Shown here: positions 44,309 to 54,323 of the stretch, piece after piece
How the letters are laid out: every line of letters begins with the position of its first letter
How positions within the stretch are numbered: position 1 is the stretch's first letter
Assembly (NCBI GenBank): GCA_002633005.1
Contig: NMRA01000011.1
Span: forward strand, 4,191-68,190
Direction of reading: 5' to 3'
Source of the DNA: Phoronis australis
Lineage: Eukaryota > Phoronida > Phoronidae
DNA: 64,000 nt
Translations under genes and position numbers: made by a program
The notes under the pieces: generated by a model
Told to the model about the DNA's origin: nothing
The model's database searches: none
The model's input: only the letters and a program-made list of their open reading frames with translations

Positions 44309-45728
44309 CTTTCAAAACGTAAATAAAAACTTTAACTGCACAAAATGTTTATAGGATAAGGAAACGAGATTTAGTAGAATAACACCATCAATTCATAGTC
44401 ACGTATTCATTTGATAACCTTGAAATAGACAATGCACAGGACAATGACAGTTTTTAATATTAGTATAGTGTTCCATGTTAAATACAGTCCACAAGTGAAC
44501 ATATTCTTTGAAGGAAACACAAGCAAAAAGAAAAGTTACACATCACGAATAAGGTGAAGTACAAGTGCTTCTGCACACTATAAAAGAAATTGAAAATAAA
44601 TACAATTGTAGCTTCAGATAGAAATAAGCAAGACAAATGTAGCATAAGGCTACTGCACATTATAAGCACAAGAAGCACCAACACTAGATGAAGAGGTTAA
44701 TCGAAAGCAAAAGGTTTTGGCAAAGGCATGGCATCGAGAAAAAGTGTAGCACTATTAGGTTACACACAAAATTACTAGACTGTCAACCGTAAAATGAAGG
44801 AATAATTACAAGTTATTAACAGTAGCTAAATGCTGTATTGACCAAGGGTTCCTTTATCTAGCATGTACTAAAAAATGACTGTTTTGATTAATAAGAACAT
44901 GATTGAACTATTTGAAAGAGCAAATTATATTGAATTACACAGAGCATTTTTTCAATTCCAGTACCATACTGAATATGATAGCTGAACGCGTTTATCTAAA
45001 TGCTCCTACTCATACTCTGAAGTTCCATTATGGTATCAAAGTCATCTTAAAAAGAGTGAAGCAGGAGACAAAATGATGATATTTCCTGAAACACCACTTG
45101 ACTCATCTATCTACTTACTCATCCAGTCGTGGTAGAAGAGATGACACAAGTATAGTTCCACCAAATATTTTCCTGAAATTACGAGTAGGAACTGTCTTAT
45201 TTAAAATAGAAGCATGTGAGTGCATAAAAGGACATCCTTGCAGTCCTGCAAAACTTCAATCGTTACTAAAAGATTATACTTTTTGAGTATCGCAGCGAAT
45301 ATAAAACAAATGCAGTCAGATTCCAAACCAAAATTCCAGAATGATGAAGACATTACTTTGTGTGAATCGTCATCCAGACTAAAATGGCAGGCAGATTACT
45401 GCATATTGACAGGTAGTGGGAGTTGAACGCACGATAAATTTTTCATAATTGAGAGTTCCGCCATCAATCCATGAACATGAGAATGTTGACTTAATGAGGA
45501 AAGCTAAACTTGCCGATTATTAGTGCACTTAAGTTTGTTCATATGTACAAACTGACAATACCACCACAAACACCCCTTGACACGCTTTGCATGAGGGAAC
45601 ACGGGTTATTCTCCACAATATGTCTTAAATATGGATTGCAACAAGTGGAACATGTTCTGCAGAGTCGTTTAATAAATGCACGCTGCAACCATGAAGTCCC
45701 TAACCATAACCTTTTTCACCTTCTTTAC

Positions 45729-45842
45729 CTGGCTGGCATGAAACACTGTCCACGCGCTGTTTTGACAGCATTGTAGATCTTGAGGTTTGAATCTGCACCC
45801 AGTCAGACAGGTTGCCATCATACTGATACCCTACAAACAACC
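45729..45842 (-). CDS. Candidate internal exon of an unidentified gene
   Basis: A 114-bp open segment between acceptor ACCTTTTCAG and donor GTAAAG, phase 1 at both ends. It encodes GLFVGYQYDGNLSDWVQIQT and SRSTMLSKQRVDSVSCQP. The sequence looks like a real protein segment, but I cannot name a family. The opposite strand also has an open frame (about 45510-45776) without splice support. Confidence 0.45.
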
Positions 45843-46875
45843 CTGAAAAGGTATAATAGATATAACAAATATACAAGGCATAGTATGTTCTACTAATTTG
45901 AGAGGAACAAGTACATGCAGCCAAGTAAAGGTTATATATTTCTATTCTCAATAGTTGCCAACATTTGTTATCGTTACGAAACCAGGTGATTCTAAAATTA
46001 AATGAAAAATATTTGCTTTGTCAGATTCAAAATGAATGGCTTGAGTCCCGTACACAGTATGATGTTGCTCTCGTGAAGGGGAATATACATAGTTTTCATT
46101 TAGGCTTAATCCATTGTAAATTTAACCACGCTAATGTGAAGCATTGAAATATGCACATGAGTGCAACTATACCACAAATGGTAAGCTTATGGTAGTGTTC
46201 ATTAGTACCAAAGAAATGGTACATGTTCAAACAAACACGATGGCCAACAAAATTAAAGATGGGCTCAAGGTTGTGCAAAGTACATCAAAACTGTTTGAAA
46301 AGGGGCCGACGTATCCTAATAAAGCAAATATCCACAGAATCCATCAAAGAACTCCCAAGACTGAGGTTCATGTGAAGAACTTAAAATTAGTCACAAGACT
46401 GGCAAAGCGATAGTCGTATTGCCTTGGTAAAAAACTCTTTGACATCAGTTGACAACTTCACAGGAATTTCTACCACAGCGACTTGACTGGCCGTAGAGAT
46501 GAGGCTCCTCTAAGGGCTTCATATGCCAGATGCTATTCGGCGAATAATGCCTCACAGTCAGATCTAGGATGTCGCAATGGGGGTAAGGTAATTGTCAGTC
46601 AACTGAATGGCAATGGTAGTTTATTCACTTTTCAATAAGAATAACCCAATTTCAATCTGTGAACAGCAAAACAAATTCATCAGCGTCAGGGTTCATTTAC
46701 TTGGATGTAAGTTAAATAATCATACTGTTTTTACATTCCCAGAACAGACAGGGTGTGAATGACAGTCATGGCTATCAGATTCTGAGGACCGATATTAGTT
46801 TCTGCCAATGAACCACTTTAACTGTCCTTTTAGAATCCGTCTTCAGCAGTATCAGCACAGGATTCTTGAATGGCA
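45843..46875. other. Non-coding, no gene recognised
   Basis: Short frames only. No motif was seen. Confidence 0.3.
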
Positions 46876-46962
46876 TCCTCAGCTTCTGATCGTCCCCAAT
46901 ACACTACATATAATTATTTAGTATTTATATATAGTGTAAGGGGGGCGATCAGAAGCGGAGGA
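46876..46962. ncRNA. Hairpin of pre-miRNA size or miniature palindromic repeat
   Basis: TCCTCAGCTTCTGATCGTCC at the left pairs with GGGCGATCAGAAGCGGAGGA at the right, and the pairing continues through AATACACTACATATA against TATATATAGTGTAA. This gives a stem of about 35 bp with few mismatches and a loop of about 15. Size and shape fit a microRNA precursor on either strand, but miniature transposons look the same. No mature sequence is recognised. Confidence 0.35.
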
Positions 46963-47359
46963 CGCTTGGGATTTCTTGCATATTTCTGTCAGAGACAGAA
47001 CTGGCTGTTCTGTAATGTTAGCCTTCACAGCTCCAGCAACGCATTTGTCCATGTGTTCACGGCGTATGCCCATTTGTATAACCTAACTGATGAGATAAAT
47101 CACAAAAGTAGGCAACAAATACACAGAAAAAAGTTAAAACCAGCAGTAAGGAAGGGGCCTGACTAGCTGATACACTGTCGAGAAAATGAAGTCTGTAACA
47201 GTGCAACACACGTGTTTAATAACACTAAGAAACAGAATAAAAATCCCTGATTAAACCTAACACAATTCTGGTTAAAAATACCTTATATCTTACGAATTTA
47301 ACACAAGAAATCCTGCACACTTCAACGCACCAAGAGCAACGAAACGACAACGACCGCTC

Positions 47360-47439
47360 ATTCCAATACGGGCCAGAAACTACTTCCCGTATTGGAATGA
47401 TGACGTCATTCCAATAGGGGCCAGATTCCAATAGGGGTC
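47360..47439. repeat. Second cluster of the ATTCCAATACGGGCC motif
   Basis: Four motif copies lie in 80 bases: ATTCCAATACGGGCC, its complement CCCGTATTGGAAT (a hairpin with an 11-base loop), then ATTCCAATAGGGGCC and ATTCCAATAGGGGTC. It is the same motif as the array at 34.2-36.0 kb, without the A or B unit sequence. Confidence 0.8.
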
Positions 47440-47699
47440 GGAGCATACTCATTCCTGGTGGACGAAATGACACAACTGCGCTGCTCTTCAACAATGCCAA
47501 GACAAATTGAAAAGTGAATGCTTGCGGTCTGCTATTGAGACTAAGGAAAATATAAATTCTATAGATACTATTAAGTTATTGATACTTTACATTACTTACG
47601 CAATACCAAGGGAGTGGAAATACCGATGCGCGGAGTTTTTGTAAACAAAAGTTACTGGACTGGCACAGTGAGTTGCTATCAGTTATTTATTCTGTAGGG

Positions 47700-48190
47700 A
47701 TTATCAGTTCATTCACGTCGCCAAATTTCTGCATGAGTTTTGTCGCTGACTCTCATCTTCACTGAACCATCTGCGCACTAGGCCGGTAGCCTGAATCTTT
47801 CCGTTTCATTTCAGCTGTCGACATTGAAAGAGTAGTTCGCTTGGCTTTTTCGTGAGGTATTCGTTGACAAAACTGCTGCGGCCTATTTCTTTTATCTTAT
47901 TAGAAAATGCTTGACGCGCATTATAGGTAGTAAATTTAACAAGAATTCTGTCTCCAAGTCGATGATTGCGGTGAAGATTTTTTTCCGTGATGACGTTAAG
48001 TTTGCCAACAATGTCCATATGCTTGTCCGTATTGTCGTTTTCCGTGACAGTAACAAGTAAACAGTTCCGACGGGTATACTGTTTTAGATCATCTAATTTC
48101 ATCACTAGGTTAGCAATTTTTCCTCTTGGTAAGATTTTTCGCCAAGCTGTGACACTTCTAAGTTTAGTTGATCACTTTCCTAGGTGTTTG
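47700..48190 (-). pseudogene. LINE ORF1-type fragment
   Basis: The minus-strand frame 48105-47806 begins VMKLDDLKQYTRRNCLLV and continues NHRLGDRILVKFTTYNARQA and FVNEYLTKKPSELLFQC. A coiled-coil end followed by (L)DDLxQYxRRNCL, a HRLG and an IxVKF strand is the layout of ORF1 proteins with an RRM-type RNA-binding domain in many LINEs. Upstream coil and downstream parts are readable in other frames. No full ORF1 remains. Confidence 0.65.
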
Positions 48191-48521
48191 GACATTACTT
48201 TATGAATTGTTCCTGGATTTTGTTCATAAATTCTTCCAGAGTTTTTGAAAGTACGCCAGTAACTTGTCTCTGAATGCATCTGATTCCAAGGTAGTAAACA
48301 ATGAGAACTGTTTCTAGTTCTTTAGTCAACATTGTGTCTGTTAATAGACAATATCCATGTTTGAAAGACTAATAACGATGGTACTTCCCGTCATGTTTGC
48401 ACGAGGACGAGGCTACAAGACTGATGAAACATGTGGTGTAGTGCACAAGTTATAAGGAACGTTTCCTCAACATGTTTTCCTTTTAATTTATAAAGCTCTC
48501 ACTTCTTACCACACTTTACTT

Positions 48522-48960
48522 ATGCTGTATGTAACATGCTGTGGTTTCCACAACTGCCGTGGACTGCAAGTATTACAAAAACTTGCTGTTCGAAATATAC
48601 CTCATCACTACTTCCTTTCTCATATACTGACCCTTTATTTCGGACTCTGAATATTCTTTCCTAAAACGACATTTTATATTTCCTGTCAACGATTTTTCTA
48701 TATGTCTTGTAATCAGCTCTTACTCCATATTTCTCAGGTTTTCATTACGATATCAATCTTGATTCATCCAAACGTTAAAGAAATGTCCTCTCAAGATACG
48801 CCCATTTTTGTGTAACACTTCCACCGCACAACCCGTAATCACCAATACCACTCACTCAAGCCAAGAGCCTCTGCAATATTTTCCCAGAGCTTATTAATTA
48901 ATTGTCATATTATTACAGAAACATAATTGAAAAGATATTTACTTACTCCATTCACGCTTT
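48522..48960 (+). pseudogene. LINE pol C-terminal fragment
   Basis: The plus-strand frame has CRGLQVLQKLAVRNIPHHYF, then SHILTLYFGL-stop-IF, CQRFFYMSCNQLLLHIS and ILIHPNVKEM, and ends with weaker similarity to about 48960. After the RT domain of CR1-type LINEs come just such segments (LQKRAVR-I, the LPI block, an F-MY-Y helix, H-N-R). Three or more stops break it. It is opposite in strand to the ORF1 fragment next to it. Confidence 0.5.
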
Positions 48961-49847
48961 CTCCTCAGCCATAAAAATTCACCTGTTACGAAACTATTGA
49001 GGAAAATGCTCATTATCAAACTGCAGAATCTGTGCATCTCAGCATCGCTAAAATTTTAAACGTGTGAGAGATATGTGTCTTACCTATCACCTTGATTCTT
49101 GTTTCCCTGCGCTGTGTAATAAACTTCAATCATACAACCATATAATTTTGCCTGTCCAGCCATTTACATTCTTTATTTTTAGTTCTTTTTTACTTTGTAA
49201 ATGTGTTTTTTCTCTTAGCATAATAAAATGCATAACGTATTCATTCGTATTTTTTTCCTTTGTTGAGCCAACCATGTTAAAGTTTAGGTTATATCATTCT
49301 TTATCTGTACCATATTTTAGTTTCTTCCATTATTGCACCGGTAGTTTGTATTGTAATCTGTGTCCATGTTCACGTACACATTTTACATAGATACATAATC
49401 ATTTTGTTGATACTCAACACAAGTTAAAGTATCGCTCATGTAGTGAGATAAATTGTTGACTAACTACAAGTATAGGTATTGGTGGTTATTATCCAAGCCG
49501 CTCCCTTTGCCTTGTTTTGATATTTCTAAAGTAATCAATGACCATGTATTGTCACGTGGTGAATATCTTGCCGGTAGGCGGTTGAAATAACACAACAACA
49601 CAATTTGATTTGGATGTAACAATGAGTAAATTGGCTAAATGTTTGAATTTCCCTAAATGAATAATCATAAAGATTAACAAAGAAGGATAATTTAATCAGT
49701 CTGTGATCACGTTTCCTGTTCCTGGCGTCGGCCTTGGATCCAGTGTTACACTTGTTATGAGGAGTTTACTCTCCTCTTGATCATTCGATCCAGTCATCCA
49801 AGCAAGAGTCACTTGATGAAATGCTTCGGAATACATGTAACTATGAA
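48961..49847. other. Non-coding, perhaps LINE 3' UTR followed by unique sequence
   Basis: The plus-strand frame at 49064-49390 is rich in Phe, Ser and Leu and looks like chance. No terminal repeat defining the LINE end was seen. Confidence 0.3.
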
Positions 49848-49986
49848 GTTCAGTCCATCGAACAACATATATGTTAACATTGAATTCAGTCCATCGAATT
49901 CTACGATACAATGTATCCCTTTGAAATTCAGTCCATCGAATTTCTGCTACATGTATAGGATTGAAATTCAGTCCATCGAATTTCTA
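49848..49986. repeat. Tandem repeat with palindromic core GAAATTCAGTCCATCGAATTTC
   Basis: Four copies of TTCAGTCCATCGAA lie at about 49850, 49886, 49926 and 49966. The last two share a 42-bp unit. In these the core is flanked by GAAATTC and GAATTTC, which are inverted copies, so each unit can form a short hairpin. A diverged copy of the same word may lie further left. Confidence 0.75.
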
Positions 49987-51139
49987 TAACTTGTGGTATT
50001 TCCCAGCAAACTAGGAGCATCTCTTCAGGAATATCTGCGATATCTCTCTAGCAAGCTGCCTTGGTTGAGTGCCTCTCTCCAAGAAATAAGCCTTCTTAAG
50101 AAGCTAACGGTATACCTATGACTCAAACAGACTAAAGGTGGGCGAGTTAAATTAAAACATAAAACCCACAAACTTCCTCCACAAATACGTACTCATAGTT
50201 CCAAAACACGAACTCCCGGAACAACATCATAAGATTCTAATTATGAACCTAAGCTTTCACCAAATATGGTCACGGACAGACAAACCTTTAAGTAATTTCT
50301 GCTGAATAATAACAAGACAATTGTTGTTGTCAGAACTGGCTAACCACACAGTTGACCAATTCCGGTGACTTTAAAGTTACATAATTCTGCTAGCATAGCA
50401 TAAACACATCGTTAGAGACAAATATGCTGATTGATTTCCTATGCACTCCTAGGAGGCAATAAATTTCAGTAAACAACTAATACCTTTAATTAATTACACA
50501 ACAACCACTATATACTTAATTAATACTAATACTTCTCTTGTGATATTATTCTCATGTACATAGTTAGCCCAAGTTGTAATGTGTTTGTATCATACTTAAA
50601 TAATACATAAATGACATGTTCATCCTACATAAAATCTCCCCGTAACACTCAAATGCAGTCAATAAAACCGGCATAGAAATAATACATCACATGTGTAGTC
50701 CTCAAGCGAGAGAAAACGTAACACCCCTCCAAAGCTGGATGCTGAATATGGTATCTTCTCGCCTTGAATTAGTCTGTGAAGAATTGGTGTACATTAGCCA
50801 GCAACTTCAGTTACTGCGCTTCAATAACAGTAATTCGGAAAACTTGATCACTTACAATAACCAGTGAATAGAGATAATATGGACTGTATTCACACAAAAG
50901 GCCACTAACAGTGTTGGCCACTGTGCTCCGTGCTGAAACATTACAATTCTGACCAGCTGTGATCGTTCTTTGTTGAATCTCGGGATTGAATATTATTAAT
51001 GATGAATTAATTTCGTTTTAGGAATCGCTAATGCAGCAAGCTTGCTTAAGTCTATCTTCAGGTTACATGCCTTGAACTGGGCAAATTATTGTCAAATTTG
51101 TGTGTGCTCTCCCCTGCTCCAGGAACCGTACTGCGTAAA
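49987..51139. other. Non-coding region upstream of the GPCR gene
   Basis: AT-rich. It should contain the promoter and 5' UTR of the receptor gene. No TATA box or other element can be named with confidence. Confidence 0.35.
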
Positions 51140-52255
51140 ATGGCTAGAGACAATGATGCAGTTGTGGTGAAAAACGACTTTCGTATGCCCACGTGGGGGC
51201 GAGTGCTGTATTACTTAGGATATAGCATCGTTATTGTCATCGGATTGCTTGGAAACTCTTCTGTCATAGCAGGCGTGATTAAGAATGTAAAGCTGAGAAC
51301 TTCAACCAACATTCTCGTTTGCAATCTTTGCATTGTCAACATTATTATGTGTATTCCAACCTTCGTGTTGGTACATACGTTTGTCACGCTGGACGAAGGA
51401 CATCTCGAAGTTGAAACCTTCCTTGGACTTCAGGTTGTGCTATATGTCACAGGCACCGTCTCCGTATGGACGTCCACTGCCATATCTATACTCCGTTGTG
51501 GAGGTCTAGTGAGTATGTGGAAGTTCAAAGCGTCAAAATGGATTATAGTGGTCGTTTTGGCAGTTATTTGGATATTCGCTATTTTTATTGCAACCGTGCC
51601 AATTCTTTCTGGAATTTACGGTGTGCATAATTATGCGAAAAACATAACTAATTCTTCATCGAACAGGAGCGGGCTATCTGGTGAAAATCGCTTTGGTTAT
51701 AGGATATTTCTCGGCAGTTTTCTAGCAACGCAGATAGTTCTCCCTGCCACCGTCATGTGCTTCAATTATTCTAGAGTGAGTTGGACATTGCGGAAACATC
51801 TTAAAAACGTTAAAGGAGCCAAAACACGGGATATGGAGATGAAAGACTTTAAGCAATACCGGAAGATTAACTTCATGCTGATCTTGACCGTGGTGTCGTT
51901 CATCTTATGTTATCTTCCAATGAATCTGATCTGGTTTATGAGAGAATTTGCTTCACTAAATCTGAGTACAGAAACGTACACGATAATAAACTTTTGGCTG
52001 TCACAGTTGTTCGTTCTTTCTGTCGCATGCAATCCAATATTATACGGTTTGATGAACAACACTTTACGTCAAGAAATAATGCTTATAAAGAAGCAGATCG
52101 TCGACCTAGTTTGCCTGAAGAAATCGTCAGTTCCGCCGGAAGTGACTCAAAGTCTAGCAGTCATACACGAGAATTCGTCAAGAGTGGGAAAGCCTATCGG
52201 TGTAAGCTCTGCTAAGACGACTGTGGAAGGAGAAATCGAAAGCTCGCATCTTTGA
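51140..52255 (+). CDS. Rhodopsin-class (class A) G protein-coupled receptor, orphan, single exon
   Basis: This intronless frame of 371 residues starts at the ATG at 51140 (A at -3 and G at +4, a good start context); an upstream TTG in frame is not used as start. Seven hydrophobic helices are seen at about 22-47, 57-80, 95-120, 133-155, 188-211, 245-268 and 284-305. Helix 1 has GN (N39), helix 4 W144, helix 5 P202 and Y210, helix 6 CYLP (257-260) and helix 7 NPILY (298-302), followed by a basic helix 8. N-glycosylation sites at 168, 171 and 175 in loop 2 agree with the topology. Oddities: helix 2 has NLCIVN where NLxxAD is usual (N67 at position 2.50); the DRY box is LRC (118-120); and the disulfide cysteine at the top of helix 3 and its partner in loop 2 are both absent. 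Ligand unknown. It resembles lineage-expanded invertebrate orphan receptors. Signalling may be atypical. Confidence 0.9.
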   Translation: MARDNDAVVVKNDFRMPTWGRVLYYLGYSIVIVIGLLGNSSVIAGVIKNVKLRTSTNILVCNLCIVNIIMCIPTFVLVHTFVTLDEGHLEVETFLGLQVVLYVTGTVSVWTSTAISILRCGGLVSMWKFKASKWIIVVVLAVIWIFAIFIATVPILSGIYGVHNYAKNITNSSSNRSGLSGENRFGYRIFLGSFLATQIVLPATVMCFNYSRVSWTLRKHLKNVKGAKTRDMEMKDFKQYRKINFMLILTVVSFILCYLPMNLIWFMREFASLNLSTETYTIINFWLSQLFVLSVACNPILYGLMNNTLRQEIMLIKKQIVDLVCLKKSSVPPEVTQSLAVIHENSSRVGKPIGVSSAKTTVEGEIESSHL

Positions 52256-53626
52256 TCAGAGTGTAAGAAGCCCATTCGCCGCTATCACTAACAGCAATTC
52301 CTCCTCATGAGCCACAATCATGACATTTGTGTTCGGTACTCTCTTGTTGTTCTGCGATAGATTGCTCCATTGTTATCAGAACTGGTCTCGAAAGAAAGGT
52401 AATTATGATGAGTGAGAAAGAAAAACCTCTTGTGACGAAAGAACTTTGTCCTTGAGGTACGGAAAACCACTAGTTGCAACGCTGGCCTGATTTGCTAGGG
52501 CCAGTAAAAATAGTTATACAGTGCAATATACATGGAGTCCAAAATGTTAACAAAAGTGAAACAAAAAGATAGTGTACCAGGACATGTAGACCACAGAGTT
52601 TTATGTTATTATTGATGCAAAGCCAGGCAAGATGGAATGAAAACATTATTTTATGCATGATAAAAGCTAAGATGCCAACTGAAGTTGCATTCAAATAAAT
52701 ATAATGAATCCAGTAGGATTGTGGATCATGAGACTCGAGATCAGCCAATCCAAGAAACCTCTTTTTAATGACCTTGACATTTACTTCGACATCAACCAAT
52801 GTACAGGCGAGGTGCAGATAGCCCCGACCACTATTACATGTAAGCACACCGCTTAGCCGGGGACGTCTGGACCAATCTAGGGCAGCGATAATCATTCAAA
52901 TTGTGTTTACAGAGATCATAGAGCATTGCGAGCAGGGTCATCAACTGTAATAAACAATTCTGTCTATCGTGTATAACTTTTAAAATGCTTTTTGAAAACT
53001 ATTCATTTTAGGCATTAATGATTACACAAATATGTACAACATAAACATAATCGAAGTCGGTATTCGAAATGAAATCTCGGTTCTCAGAAGTGTATAATCT
53101 CTGTTCATTATAACTAGTTATACGCAGTAACTGCAGCTGCTTGACTGATAAGGAAAGCAGTCCGAGCTCAGTTACACCTGAATAGACTTGTGCTTTAAGT
53201 AACACAAAAATAGGCAAATGAACTGTCCGGACTCGCTACATCATAAATGTAAATGTCAAATTCATGTCAATAGTGGCCTAGACCAAAGATTTTTTTGGAC
53301 AAAAGCCACCGTAAAACTTGATTTTTTGCATGCATTGTAATAAAAATTTTGATAGTTTGTTCATTTCCATCCATTTTTAATTAGTGATTCGTCCTATAGT
53401 TGTTCATCTAAAACTAATTGATGTTAATATATTTTCCAGTCGGAACTTGATTTACGTGTGGCATATGTTCAGTATAGATGTAACAATTTTCCACGTCACA
53501 ATTATCTAGGAATTCCCTAGGCGGTATTTATCTTCAACATTTCGTTTTTTCTCCACTACAAATCTTTATGACGGGCAACGTGATCCACTGAAATGAACCT
53601 GAACAGTCCTAACGTTTCAAACGGAA
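52256..53626. other. Region downstream of the GPCR; possible 3' UTR with AATAAA at 52949-52954
   Basis: The first canonical AATAAA noted lies about 700 bases after the stop codon. A 141-codon minus-strand frame at 52470-52895 has no known motif and lies antisense to the presumed 3' UTR; I treat it as chance. The rest is non-coding. Confidence 0.35.
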
Positions 53627-53779
53627 GCCATGCGTTCACTAACGCTTGGACCTACACTACGACCTAGCTGAAATCTAGCAAGTCACATGATCTCATTCAA
53701 AATACACAGCAATATCTCACGTAATCTCGCGAAGTCTTGCCTTTTGCCGAGGTCCTAGCGTTACTGAACGGGAGGCTGG
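53627..53779. mobile_element. Short MITE, reverse-oriented copy of the one at 15665-15822
   Basis: Left end CCATGCGTTCACTAACGCTT, right end GGTCCTAGCGTTACTGAACG then GGAGGCTGG. The interior shares CACGTAATCTCGCGAAGTCT (reverse complement of 15705-15730) with the other copy. Confidence 0.6.
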
Positions 53780-54323
53780 TCTGTGCATTTCAAATGTCAT
53801 GTGACTCCTCTTTGACTCCTTTGACTCAGCGTTGGATTAGATAGACTCTGTATACGGTTATTAGCCTTGGCCAACTTGAAAGCTACTAAAACTACAAAGT
53901 CTGTTGTTCTTTGTTATTTCATTACAAATCAAAAAAGTTGGCTGCTACGACATCTTTGGCAATTTTCAGGCCTGATCCAGCAACACTTTGAACACAACAA
54001 TGGCTCACTGCAATCAACCGAGAAATGTTTCTCCACCCAGACCAGCGTTTCCAAATTTTGGAGCCAGCTGTGAAAGACTGCAGTATCATCCCACTCACGT
54101 AGCCCGTCTGTAAATAATTATTTACAGTCACGCTCCAGTACACTGTTGTTAAACAGTGGAACAAAATTATGCCCACTAATATTGCAAATTGTAATCGTAG
54201 CTATTTCACTTGCAAGGCCTGAATAAAGCAGTACCTAACCAAAACAGAAAACTGAAGTCGTTCAAAGAAAAAAGTCGGTATTGTGGGTTCAAAAAAGTAA
54301 ACTGTTAACCAATTAATGACCTA

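Noticed and set aside
46870-47166. 98-codon plus-strand frame
   Set aside because: It runs through the hairpin at 46876-46962 and shows no protein-like pattern.
52470-52895. 141-codon minus-strand frame downstream of the GPCR
   Set aside because: No motif, no splice or start support, antisense to the presumed 3' UTR. The length is possible by chance in this window.
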